From: Asparagopsis taxiformis
Lineage: Eukaryota; Rhodophyta; Florideophyceae; Bonnemaisoniales; Bonnemaisoniaceae
Length of the DNA stretch: 64,000 nucleotides
Assembly (NCBI GenBank): GCA_030407315.1
Contig: JALQPE010002712.1
Coordinates: 28,041-92,040, forward strand
Direction of reading: 5' to 3'
Under the pieces are notes generated by a model. The model made no database searches. It was not told the origin of the DNA and was given only the letters and a program-made list of their open reading frames with translations. Below are positions 23,797-34,716 of the stretch, piece by piece (the first letter of the stretch is position 1; the number at the start of each line of letters is the position of its first letter). Both the position numbers and the translations under genes were made by a program.

Positions 23797-26540
23797 ATGG
23801 CGCAGCCACGGCACGGGCTTGTCGAAACGTACAGCGAAGATGGGCCGATGCATCCATCTGACAAGTACGGAAACGGAACCATTCTGGACAACTCCGAGAC
23901 TTACCACACCTTTCGAGAGGGTTGTATTTCTCATGGCATTGATAAAAATGGACCGAGACTGGAAGTTGCAAGCAGAATCCCGGCCACGCTCACGTACAAG
24001 AACGAGGTCTTCGAATAGACCCACGCCGCTTCTCAATAAGGATAGTCCGTGGACTGCACAGCGTCTTAGATATGGTATTCATGTGATTCTGAAGTCATGG
24101 GATGTATTGGCAAAGTCGCCAGGGGCTACCAATACCGAGAGGCTCTTGCAACCGTACCTTCTGTACGACCAGAGAGTATTCACGTACCACGTCCTGGACT
24201 CGGAAAATAGGGGCTTCGCACCGCTTCGAGAGCTGAAGACTTTGTTGCACGGCAGAGGAGCTGTTCGAAGAGTGCAGCACTCGGCAAGCATCTCGAGTGC
24301 GGCTGTCCATCGTACGCTGCTGCAAGATGCTCAGATGCGCCTCTGCGCAACGTCCTTCTCGGAGCACATAATGACGATCTGTCGGCACAAAGGATTGTTC
24401 GACCAAACCGTTTCTCCACCGCGAGCAATACCTTTCCTACAGGGCTTCCAGGCGTCGACTGGTTCTCCGGATGCTGGGAGGTTTACGACTATTCGGGCTC
24501 TGGGTATGGTTGAAAGGCAACTCACGGCATTCAGCCTCACAGAAGAGCCACAATCAACGCCCGACCCTAATGAGGAGCTGTTCGGAGACACTGAGAGAAC
24601 AGCTTCTCCAGTACGGGATTCTCCGCCCGGCGGGAACGGAACGAGCCCGAATGCTAAACGCAGGCGACTAGATGAAAGCCCTTCTGGTGCAGGAAGCTCG
24701 AGCAGGAATAGCGGTAACAGCGGTACCGCCGAAGCGGCCAGAGCTGATATAAAATCCATGCGTGCAGAAGATGAAGTGTTGATTCCTCCAGAAATGGACA
24801 ACATGAAAGGATCTGTCCTGCATACTTTCAACTGCAGCTTCAGAGACCTTTTGAAGAACTATGACGCTGTTGACAATCCTCGAAAGCCGCAAATCCGGGA
24901 AGGTGCTCAGTTGGTACTCACTGACCCGCCGTACAATACTAGGCGTATGTCCGGCAGAGGAAACTCTGGTTACGATGTCCTCCGTCAGGAAGAAATCGAA
25001 GACACGGTAGCTGAAATTTCCAAGGTGACGCGCAAGGGTGGTCATGTTCTCATCTTCACATCTGCTGCGCTGTTCTACAATTGGGTATACGAGCTTCGCA
25101 AAGTAAAATACTCTACGGGTAGTCCTATGTTCGCGGTTGATTCGCAGCCTATCGTCTGTACTCGGAGCCCCACCCATTTTACTTCGCCTCCGTACAGGAT
25201 TACGACCAGTTTGTTAAATATGGTCGAGCTGGTTGTACATGCTACGAAGCTGGGTAAGGGTAAAGAAGGCTGGGGGATGGTGAACTACCGAAATGCAGGA
25301 TACATCCCTTCTAGGTTCAAGGCTTGGACAAATGTCATCGACAACATCCCGCGCATCACAGCATCGGAGACAGTGAAATATTTGGACAAGGACAAGAAAA
25401 AGGTTACGTTGCGCCCCGAGCAGAAGACCGTAGCTCTCATGCAAGAGCTCATTGGACGTTTCTCAAACCAGGGAGACTTGGTCGTGGACATGTTTGCTGG
25501 CACTTTCTCTACTGCAGTTGCATGCCTTACTATGCACCACGGTCAGTACAGGAGGTTTGTGGGGTGCGAGAAGTTCACGGACTGCTTTGAACTATCCATT
25601 CCTAGAGTCAATCTTGCATTTCTGCAGCAGGTCTCCATTGGGAACTTTGCTCAACAGTCCACGCCCGCCCCGCAGCAGCTGGCCACTTCTCAACTCGGAA
25701 CTTCCGATGACGATTCCCACTCGAAGAACCCCTCCAGTTTACCAAGTTCGACACAACTTCCACCCCACCTCATCAGCTTTCTGACCGCCATTTGGTGCAT
25801 CCCAGACCAGCACAATGACTTGATAGACCTTCCTATTCACAAATGGCCACAATCACTGCTGGGCTTGTTGTCCACCATGGATAGTAAAACCCTGCTCTCA
25901 ATTGATGCAATGGCACACAATGTATACGTTGCAACTTCAACTGTACCTGCAGCTGGTGATGGACTCTTCGCAAGAGTAGATATTGATCCAGGAGATATCG
26001 TCGGGTACTATTTTGGGGCAGTGGTTTTGCAAGGATCTCTACCAAGCAAAACTGAAGACGTTTGGTACGGGTCCGACTTCGTTCTCGATTGAGCGCTTCC
26101 AGAAGTACGCAGTTCAAATCAAGGACCCAAATATCACCTGCTTGCTTCCGTCTACGTCTGGCCGCCCCATCTTCATTGTTCCATTCGAGTATTGCGCTGC
26201 TTCGAAAATCAACGACCCAACGTTCGTGGATCCAGCAGAGGGAACCGATCGCCCGTCGCGAACTGCTAATGTTAGTTTCTCCTCCCCTGTACAAGAACTC
26301 ATCAGTGAGAGCTCTGTGTCTAGCTACGAAGTTGTATGTGTTACTGCTAATGAGGCTATCTCAGCTGGCTCCGAGCTGTTTATCGAATACGGTCATGATT
26401 ACTTCACTGTCTATCTGTTACCCTCTCACAGTCAAATTTCACAAGTAAATCCATCTCCATTAATGTTTTCACTCTGTTTCCCATACCTTCAATTTATTTT
26501 TATCGTAATGTACTCTTTCCCCCAAGCAAGCAATGCGTAG
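23797..26540 (+). CDS. Beta-class DNA methyltransferase-SET protein without ParB domain, element 3
   Basis: ATG 23797 opens a short frame; the long frame has ATG 23840 and runs to 26092. The first roughly 600 residues of the element 2 homologue, including the ParB domain, are reduced to about 150. Motif IV TDPPYNTRRMSGRGNSGYD starts near 24923, and motif-I-like DMFAGTFST lies near 25490. The methyltransferase reads in one frame through the linker into the SET domain (GDGLFARVDIDPGDIVGYYFG, about 25950). This shows that the two domains form one protein in this family. One frame change near 26075 separates the last SET part (ERFQKY to LFIEYGHDY). Probably no parS-like binding of its own. Confidence 0.72.
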
Positions 26541-26601
26541 AAGAATTTCCTGTTTGGTACGTAATGCGTCTGCATAAGGTTGGACAAGGTATATTCTGTG
26601 C

Positions 26602-26725
26602 GTAAAATTTGGTAATTTTTTGGGCTCAAGAATTACTGCAGTAAAAACTGATCTACCCGAGTGCACTTTGCTAGATCAGTTTTTACTGCAGTAATTTTAG
26701 AGCCCAAAAAATTACCAAATTTTAC
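26602..26725. repeat. R3 element with nested inner palindrome
   Basis: Outer arms GTAAAATTTGGTAATTTTTT and its complement at the two ends. Nested inside is a second inverted repeat with arms AATTACTGCAGTAAAAACTG and its complement, plus GATCTA, closing on a short loop near 26660-26675. The whole 124 bp is a compact fold-back. The inner CAGTAAAAACTG resembles the R2 core. Confidence 0.9.
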
Positions 26726-27106
26726 GGTGCCTTGTATGTGTTCTGGCATAGCCACGGGCACCACACAACCCTACATGGCATGTCGAAGGCTGAGGTTTGG
26801 ATACTAGCTGTTCTTAGTTGTTTGCCTTGTTCCACATGCAGACGGTCTCCGCTTGTTCTTCAGCACAATGTAGAGAGAAATGCACGTACCAGAACTGTCT
26901 TGTACATTGTACATCCATTCTCGCATTTCGTACATCATGCATGTACCACACGCAGGAAAAGCTGCTCAATGTACATTCTATGTGGTATGAACTTTAACGC
27001 TTCTATAATTATAGCGTTAACGCTCCTAGTAACAAAACAGCCCGGAAGAACAAACTGAGCCGTGGTCATCTACATAGTCAGCTAGTGCTGCTTACATAGT
27101 GCTGAG
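26726..27106. other. Spacer between two R3 elements
   Basis: About 380 bases with no gene seen. Confidence 0.45.
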
Positions 27107-27229
27107 ATTAAATTTCGGTAATTTTTCTAGCTATGAAATCACTGCAGTAAAAACTGATCTACCTAAGTGCACTTGGGTAGATCACTCTTTACTGCAGCAA
27201 TTTCAGCGCAAAAAAGATTATCAATTTCC
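27107..27229. repeat. R3 element with nested palindrome, decayed copy
   Basis: Same architecture and length as 26602-26725, including ACTGCAGTAAAAACTGATCT inside and an AAATTT-GGTAATTTTT outer arm, but with several mismatches and small changes on both arms. Confidence 0.82.
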
Positions 27230-27526
27230 TTGCCCCGAATATACCTTAGCCTACGTTCTGCAAACACATAGAGATGTAACCAAAATAACTTCTCTGGCTG
27301 ATTGCATTGCTGGCTCCATTGCTCTTGGGTTTGTCCAGGACCGTTACTGCCCGCAGCTTTTGTAACGGCCGTACCAATGTCCTTATCCGTTACATCTTCC
27401 GTCCATGCTCGAGACAAGTTTCCCCCTGGTCTCTCCTACTTATCCTTCCCTTCTCCTCAGCAACGTTTCCAGTTCTACTCAAGTACTCTATCCTGGGCGT
27501 GAACCATTCAACGGTTTCCAGCAAAA

Positions 27527-29200
27527 ATGAGAGATGATTTATCTTTGACTAGGTTTGCAAAGTTCGAAGAACGGTTCGCATCCCTCGAACAGTACATGCG
27601 CGATTCCCTTTCGTCTATTCAATTGGAGCTGGCGTGTATTCGATACATGGCCTCTGCTGCTGCCGGAACAAACACTGTCCCTTCAGTTGTTCTGGATGAG
27701 AGATCAAGAAAAGCAGGTCAAATTGCCACGCTGGTGTCTTCTCTGTTCAACAACAGGCAGGTGACATCTCGATTCGTCGCTTTCTGAACTGTTGCAGAGC
27801 TTGTTAAAACCTTTGTTGACGCCAATTTGCTCAACAATTGTAATTCGAGGTCTGCAACATCACCACAGGTGGATTCCTGCACAACGTTGCTTCTTGCTGC
27901 CCTGTCGTTTTCGCAGACTTCAAGTTCAAATTCTGAAGTAAGGCAATCTAAGAGATCTCTTATCGGAATGGCATTAGGGAAACGACATGTGTTCTTAAAA
28001 CGCTCTATTATCGGAACTGCGTTTATTTCAATGGCAAATGACAGAATTGTGCGATGGAAGGACTCGACGAGCAGGAATGCTGGGGTCCTAGATCCTGGGG
28101 AGGAGGAGGACTTGAACAGCAATAATCTATCTCGAGACTATGCACTACGCAATGCTACAGTAATGCCCATCGAAAAGCCGTCTTGGCTGCACATTTCCCA
28201 ACGAGCTCTTTTCCATGCCATGGACATTTCGATGCCCACGGAGGCAGAACGAAACGTGGAACAGTCTACGCATTTGCAGGTTACTCTTTCAAAGCGTCGC
28301 CGACTGTCTGGTTCGAAAGAAGCACGCCGTACTGGTACATCCTCTTCATCTTCTTCCGCTGTATCCAACCTTTCTCCGTCTGACTTACAGTCTATTCCGA
28401 TTATTACCTCTGCACTACGGCAGCTTACACAGTTCTTCAATACTTCCCGGAAACAGATGAAAATGGAATTGGTCAAACAAGCATTCTTCCTCATCCACCG
28501 AGATATGAAGGCAACTGTGGATGTTTCTCCTGCCCATGCTGTTTCCACAACAGAAATGTGTCCACCTGACTCTATTCCGACAACTTCGAGAGCTTACGGA
28601 ACAGGAGAAGAAGCTCTCGAAGTGTATTCAAAAAATGATTCCATCTTCTCAAATTTCATTCTGAGCCGTCCTGAGCTTCACATTCAGGTTACTTACATAG
28701 TTCAGGTGAGCGGTGATATCGATGGTGAAAACATTGCGAGTACGCGAGTGGAGAAGTTGGCTGTCTGTTTATTCTCCTTTCTTACTCTAGCTATGATATT
28801 GTTATGCAGTTTTTGCCAATGTACACAACTGGAGATGCTCTGTCATGAACCTCATGCTATTCAAGCATGTTATAAGATTGCAATATGCCTCCAAGGTTTA
28901 TTTAACGAAGCCCTGAAACAACAGCCTACATCTCATTTTGGGAAGGATGGATTCCCCTTGCGCGTTACATGGGGACATCTTGAGCTCCGGGACTACCTCA
29001 TGGGAGGTGACTGCCTCACGGGGATCATTAGAAAGAAGAGAAACCTAACAGCACAAGAATACGAGTCTGTCCGTTTCGTTTCAGGCTTCAGGCATACTGA
29101 GCGCTCAGAAGATAACCCAGCAAACAGACCAGTTTCCAATCATGATTGTGTACCTCTCGAGGAGGATGATGAACTTGGTATTTCTTTAATTGGCATGTAG
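27527..29200 (+). CDS. Coiled-coil nuclear-type protein, element 3 (diverged, frameshifted)
   Basis: ATG 27527 starts an N-terminal coiled coil (FEERFASLEQYMRDSLSSIQ) that ends in a stop after 86 residues. The main frame, 27827-29200, continues the homology. It contains a basic SKRRRLSGSKE stretch, FNTSRKQMKMELVKQAFFLI (counterpart of the NKSRDHVRNRF block), HIQVTYIVQVSGDIDGE and an acidic tail (EEDDELG). Similarity to 21913-20387 is clear in order and in the Y-x-VQ-x-x-G strand but weak in identity. I do not recognise a function. Confidence 0.6.
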
Positions 29201-29565
29201 AACTGTTCTAGCTGGAACACCGCCGTCTTCATGTGACTGTAGTAGTTCCCATTGCTTGCCTCTGCTCCGCAATGTATGCTTCAGAATAATTAAACTAGTT
29301 CTTCCATGTTCATCTCACTACCTGTATCATTTTATGTACTCCTCTGCCCTTTTCTCTGACACACTATACCCCACCACATCATTGACCACATCTTCCGATA
29401 TTAACTTGCCTATTCTACATGGTTCTTCCACACCACGGAATACGACATACGGCATATGCACTCTCAATGTTCCCCACAACATGTCACCAGCCCTTCCTCT
29501 TTTCCTTTGCGTCGTAGGTTCCCATTCAATGCGGAAACATTTCTTTCTTTCGCTTCTCCACCCTT
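29201..29565. other. Spacer between convergent genes
   Basis: About 365 bases between the 3' ends of the coiled-coil and Tudor-like genes. Nothing seen. Confidence 0.4.
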
Positions 29566-30507
29566 CTAGACTCCCGTCACCATCGAACCCCCGTGCACGC
29601 CACATATCGAGGGATATTCCTGCAGCTCCATTCCGTTCACATATTCACCTTGGACTACAGCACTACCGTTGCGAGCCAGACACCATACGTTCGATTTAGA
29701 TCCGGCAATGCAGAACGAGCTACTGCCAATTGCAACAGATGTCGACTGTGCTTCCATCGTTTCCGAGCACAATATCGTACCAAACAACCGCAGAGCACAT
29801 GGCCTCGCTGTTCCGTTCATGTCACTACAATCTTCATTCTCCTCCCCTTCCGAGTTGCTTATGTTACACCTATGAACCAGAGACTCAGTTAGCCATCTGT
29901 GCCCCAATCCTAGCAGATCCGATAGTGTGGAAAAACTGGAACACGTAATGTTCACAGCTTCTCCGCCATTTCCAGCCACTGCCGCGTGAAGCCCTGGGTA
30001 CACTTTGTAATACCCCCCTCGATAGGTTTCTGCTGTTCCCTTTAGCATTTCCCGGAATAGCTCAGTGCTCAATGAGATTGGAATCTGGACAGGTCCGCTA
30101 ATAGCCGTTCCACTCGTGCATGCACCGTCAATCTCACCATGTGGGTAGCCACCCCCTGGGGTTGACAAAGTGCTTCGATTAACCTGTTCCACAACTTTCT
30201 CTACCGCACGCTGCAAGAGCATTAACAAAATCTTACCAGCCGATACTGTTGATGCACAATTCAGAACCCTTTCGTTCCAACCAAGCCGAATCTCGCTAGC
30301 ATTTCCAGAAAGCATTATATTTTCTAGTGTTCTCAGCCTTGTCTCTATACCACTGTATGTTTTGACGTCAAGTGCTGATTCCACTTTTGGCTTCTTCCTC
30401 TGCGGTGATATCGCTTCAGATTCTCCATCTGATTGGTCATGACATTCTACTCTCTCCGCTTCGTAATCCACAGCCTCTCCATTGCTCGTTCGCCACGGTG
30501 TCGGCAC
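29566..30507 (-). CDS. Tudor-like family protein lacking its N-terminal barrel, element 3
   Basis: 313 codons; the first in-frame start is a GTG at 30507 and no ATG is near it. The protein begins at PTPWRTSNGE. In the homologues the corresponding PWRSGE or RWRFGE stands at residue 80-90, so the whole barrel domain is missing. The rest matches: a basic QRKKPKVES segment, a helix (SGIETRLRTLENIM), FSTLSDLLGLGHRWL, LRLFGTILCS and a C-terminal VWCLARNGS block. The R2 array begins within about 25 bp upstream, so a repeat or element insertion probably removed the 5' end. Confidence 0.6.
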   Translation of the reverse strand: MPTPWRTSNGEAVDYEAERVECHDQSDGESEAISPQRKKPKVESALDVKTYSGIETRLRTLENIMLSGNASEIRLGWNERVLNCASTVSAGKILLMLLQRAVEKVVEQVNRSTLSTPGGGYPHGEIDGACTSGTAISGPVQIPISLSTELFREMLKGTAETYRGGYYKVYPGLHAAVAGNGGEAVNITCSSFSTLSDLLGLGHRWLTESLVHRCNISNSEGEENEDCSDMNGTARPCALRLFGTILCSETMEAQSTSVAIGSSSFCIAGSKSNVWCLARNGSAVVQGEYVNGMELQEYPSICGVHGGSMVTGV

Positions 30508-30529
30508 TACTGAGTTTGAGATTAAAAAA

Positions 30530-30900
30530 TGTAGTAAATTTACTGCCTGAGGCAGTAAAAAACACTGCCTGAGTAATTTGGTGCCTGAGGCAGTAAAATT
30601 ACTATTTTAATTTTTTCAGTTCTAGTGCCGCAGGCAGTAAAATACCAAATTTCCTGGCAGTACTGTATGTAGCAGAATTCAGTACTGTACGATAGCAAAT
30701 TCTAGTAATTTTTGCTGGTACCACAGGGCAGTAGTGCAATGCAGTGATTTTTGATGATTTTTGCAATGGAATATACTGCCATACAGTACTGCCCTGGCAA
30801 ATGACCTGGCATTAGAATCAGGCAGTAAAATATACTGGCTCCGGCAGTGAATTGTACTGCCTGCAAGTACTGTCTTGATAGTAATTGGTGATTGGTATTT
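30530..30900. repeat. R2-type palindrome array (GGCAGTAAA variant)
   Basis: Repeated TGAGGCAGTAAAA, CAGGCAGTAAAAT and TACTGCC half-sites in both orientations, with spacing from about 15 to 60 bp. It abuts the truncated Tudor-like gene on one side and lies about 300 bp outside the coiled-coil gene of element 2 on the other. Confidence 0.82.
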
Positions 30901-31196
30901 TCTGAGATTCAATATTGCAATAGTTGTCCAGGATAGGGTTGTACAATGTGTTCGCATGTGAGTTCAAGTAGAGAAGAGAGGAAACTATTCTGAAGCTACT
31001 AGTAGTGAGAAATGTAGAGGATGCATGGTCACATGGAAATGACCGTTACAAAAAAGGTAGGAGAAAATCGGTCGTTTTCCGAGGATATGAGTAGAGTAGT
31101 TGGCATTATTTGTTACTATTGCTAGCATTCTCGTTGCAGGAAAAGCGTTTGGAGTGACACTCTGCGATTGGAACGAGAGGCGAAGTTTGACGGAAG

Positions 31197-32721
31197 ATGG
31201 AATCTCAGCGTCGTGAGGAAAATCCAAATGACTGCCTAGCAGGGATTATTCGAGAGGGATTCAGGACAGTGACTGGGGAAGTTCGTCGTATTGGGGAGAG
31301 GATGGATGAAATCGACGATGATCGAACGTCCCAGCGCCAGCAAATCGAAAAGCTGATGAGTCGCGTCGAGTTTATAGTAACGGAATTACAGGGTGTGAAA
31401 GACATCTGTGATGGTTTATTACAGCAGAGTCAGGGCAATTCGAAGAAGGGGATGACTGACAAGGACAGGGACCATTTTGCGCATCTCGCAGTCAGCAGAA
31501 CTATCGTTTTCTTACAATTTTCTGTGTGCAGTATTTGGAACTGTTGTACCTTTGCTAGTCGACAAGGTTGATGCTGGGGCGACAATTTACACCAACCAAG
31601 GAATCTACGACCTCCGTGGGTGCAGGCTGCTCTCTGCAATGATGTTTGCGAAGCAGAGCAATGACAAGAGAGATGTGTTCCAATCCAACACCGGGAAGAA
31701 CAACATCGAGCTTCGATTCCAAGTGGTGATGTCTCTCCTGCGGAACATTCAGAAGGAAAAGTCGGGTACAGGCCGTACAGTGGAAGGCTCGAGCTCTGGA
31801 CGCGATTCGAATGCGTTCAACGTCTGGAAGGAGAACAAGTACATTCCGGACAAAATAATCGAAGAAGTTGTTTATGGTGCCACTGGCGATGGCCGAAACC
31901 AGCCTGCAGGAAGCATTGACGGAGGGACTAGGAAGCGGAGGAAAACAGATGGAAATGGTGGACAGTTGAGCAAGCGTGAAATATCTTTGGCTGTTACGAA
32001 AGTTGCGCTGACAAAGGTGCTCGGTTTCCTGAACAAGTCTAGAGAGCAGGTGCGCCATCGATTCCTTGTCGAACTGGGGTTCGCTCTAGTGTTGGAAACG
32101 GACGCCTCTATCACTTTCGAGTTTCCAACTCACGATCTCATTCGAGATATGGACGTTATCCCCGATACCCGTGTGACCAACGGAAATCTAAGGCCTGAGG
32201 AACGGAAAGTTGTGGATGACAAGAATTCCGAGATCATGGTACAATTCATCGCTGAGCGGAAAGAAATGGTTGTCATCATTCAGTACGAAGTCGAGATATC
32301 GGGATGTGTGGCCAAAAGGATGATTCGAAGGAGAATCAATATCCTGGAGGTAGCCCTGAACACTGCAATTGCTTTCCTTCAATGCACGAGTAGAATGGTT
32401 TTCCTGCGACGTTCCTGCAATTCACTCAGATTTGTCTATGCAATCGCTTCCGGGATTCTAGGAATTTTCAAGGTACAATCAGGTCAGACCTTCGAAGAAA
32501 GTGTACAAGACGAGCTCAAACAATTAGGAAAGGCGATGTTGCCGAGTGAGCGAATCTGTAAGAGGCATCTCTGCGAAGATGTACTGACAATTACTAACGA
32601 AAAATTCGATGAAAAACACTTGGAACAGCGTAGTACCGCGTTTGAGGAGGATAGCGGACATGGAAATGAAGAAGATGGGAGTGAAAGCTACGTTGAAGTT
32701 TTCCTTGATGAGGAAGATTGA
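31197..32721 (+). CDS. Coiled-coil nuclear-type protein, element 2 copy (one frameshift)
   Basis: ATG 31197. Coiled coil in the first 80 residues (IIREGFRTVTGEVRRIGERM), then DRDHF, where one base must be skipped near 31480 to continue in the frame 31477-32721. The main part has FLCAVFGTVVPLL, MMFAKQSNDKRDVF, NIELRFQVVMSLL, the nuclear-localisation-like TRKRRKTDGNG, KVLGFLNKSREQVRHRF, FIAERKEM, IRRRINILEVALN and the acidic tail EEDGSESYVEVFLDEED. It is close to 21913-20387 throughout. Family unrecognised. Confidence 0.72.
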
Positions 32722-33040
32722 TAGTGGAAGCGGATAAGTAAAGTTTCATAACCTTTGAAGTAAAATAATTACGAAGAGGCAGACTGAGGAGAAATAGAAA
32801 CCTTTAGATATGAAACTGTCTAGGATATGAGTGGAAAAGGTGCACCCTAGCATGCTACGTACTACATGGTGTACTGGAAACAATAGCTATCGTTCTTATT
32901 TTTCAGCTCACTCTGCGACTAGAAAGCGTCATGTCTACTACGGTTAAGAGTTTTACCCTGTCATTGAGCACGCCTCTAGTAGCTTCGGGGCCTGTGCAGT
33001 CCCATCCAATGCCGTAGCTCCACCTGGCAGAGTAGTGCGG

Positions 33041-33190
33041 AAAATAATACCGGGTATTATTTTGAGGAATATTTTGCCAAGTGGAGGGCAATCATTCGTA
33101 CCGACTACAGGCGATCCCTGGACGAAACCTAAGAATAATACCCGGTATTATTTTCAGGGATATTTTGCCAAGTGGAGGGCAATCATTGTT
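33041..33190. repeat. R4 palindromes in a two-unit tandem repeat
   Basis: Two units about 91 bp apart. Each has an AATAATACCSGGTATTATT palindrome (33041-33063 and about 33134-33152), then ATTTTGCCAAGTGGAGGGCA, then CCCTGGACGAA. It lies between the 3' ends of the coiled-coil and Tudor-like genes of element 2. Confidence 0.88.
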
Positions 33191-33328
33191 ACAGAATGCA
33201 GACAGTCCCTGGACGAAGGAACAGGCCAGAAAGATACGGAGCATGTATCGATGGATACCATCGACTTAATCGAGGTTGGCTAATTCTGAACAGTCTTGTA
33301 GACCCATCTAGAAAAGATAGAAAACGTT

Positions 33329-34716
33329 TTACTCGGAGGCGACATCGTGTACGGTAGGATGAGGTGCATCGACAGGGGAACTATTCTGTCCAACAATGAC
33401 GTCATGTCCAATTGTGTCTAGCTCGCTGCAGATGGTGTGTCCACTGAAAATGCATGCTGGGAGGTTCAAGTATGCAGTTCCCAACACAACATTCTTGAGA
33501 ACGCGCTCGAAAGTTCCATATGGACGAGGGCCTTGAACAGGTTTCCAGGTCAGTGAGAACGAGTTGGCCAGTTTGAAATTTTTGCTGTCCGGCAGCTCAA
33601 AGTTCTCCTGCATTTCTCGACTTGAGAGGAAGCGAGCTTCCAAAGGATACGAATAGCTGCAATTGACATAGTCGTATTCATCAGATTCTCGAGTAAGAAC
33701 GACAGTACTACTCATGTTTTCAGATCTCCTGTATAAAGAGGAACCAAAAGAACAGCCTTTGTAGATGGAATAGAATCTTCTGAAGCACTGTCTGCTAGAG
33801 TTCCCAAAACTCTAATGACAGAAGACCCAGAATCGTGTCGTGTTTTCTTCCACTTGAGGATAGTAGAGTTCGTGCATGTAGACATGGAAGGAGCTAAAGT
33901 ATTGCAGAGGTCATAGTATGTTCCAAAGTGGATCGATAGCTCTTTATCTCTCCCAGTTGAAATTCGAACCGCCTCGACGCTCGGCAGGAAAATTGTGTTT
34001 GGGTTGTTCTTCTCTTCGCATAGCCGGGAAAGTTCTGAAAACTGTTCAAGCGAGCAATCTGCTCTTTCCGTCACATAGTCTTGCACCAAGGAGCTCACTT
34101 TCCGGCCTGTTTCAGACTTCGTGATTTTGGAGGACAGGGGTTTGTCCAGTTTTAAGCCAACTCTCTGGAACAGGTAGTCGCACACAATGTTTCCGAAGAT
34201 GGGTCCAGTAGCGCTTGATGAACCGCGACAGTTGAGAATCTGCCTTTCGAGGTAGGATACCTTTTGAAACAGCTTGGATATGTCCTCATTGATGTTAGGA
34301 CCAGGAGGACTCTCATCGCAAACTAAGCGCGGCTCGGACTTGGATCGACTCAACAAGTTTTGTTTGCAGTCTTTTTTATGGAAACTGTCTTCACCCGCAG
34401 ACGAGATCGTCTGCTCTAGTGCTAGTTGCTCTCCAAACCTCCAACGTAGCATGTTTCCAGAGTCAATGTCCAGCAGCGAATTGTTCTTGAATAATTTTGC
34501 TGTAGAGACTGACTGGTCGAAACCGTGTTCAGATTGATATTGCAGCGTAACAAACAAGTTTCCAGTCAAACGATGTTCTCCGGACGCGTCCGGCTTGGCA
34601 GTACTCAAAACTTTGGCGCCCCACCAAACCTTTTTCTGTTTCCTTCCTCTCGTTTGTAAACTCCATTCTACTTCAATGACTGATCCTTCGGAGACAAAGT
34701 CTGTTGGGTCTTGCAT
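33329..34716 (-). CDS. Tudor-like-barrel protein, element 2 copy (one frame change)
   Basis: ATG 34716. The N-terminal barrel-like region has VIEVEWSLQT, RKQKKVWWGAKV, TLQYQSEHGFDQS and DIDSGNMLRWRFGE. A short coiled coil near residue 150 (ISKLFQKVSYLERQI) precedes a conserved middle with DKPLSSKITKSE and ADCSLEQF. The first frame ends in TGA at 33712-33714; the continuing part (TVVLTRESDEYDYVNC to LPACIFSG) is in the frame that has an ATG at 33715. Stop and ATG overlap as ATGA. In the homologue at 18754 the frame change is elsewhere, so this is more likely an indel than a real two-gene arrangement. Reader function is hypothetical. Confidence 0.68.

Larger units (their letters stand above)
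23797..30507. mobile_element. Element 3: rearranged, partial gene set
   Basis: Methyltransferase-SET (+), coiled-coil (+) and Tudor-like (-) homologues in an order unlike elements 1 and 2. Protein divergence from the other two copies is much higher than between elements 1 and 2. The methyltransferase lacks the ParB domain and the Tudor-like gene lacks its barrel. R3 repeats lie within this block only. I read it as an older or different lineage, partly overwritten by later insertions. Confidence 0.55.
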
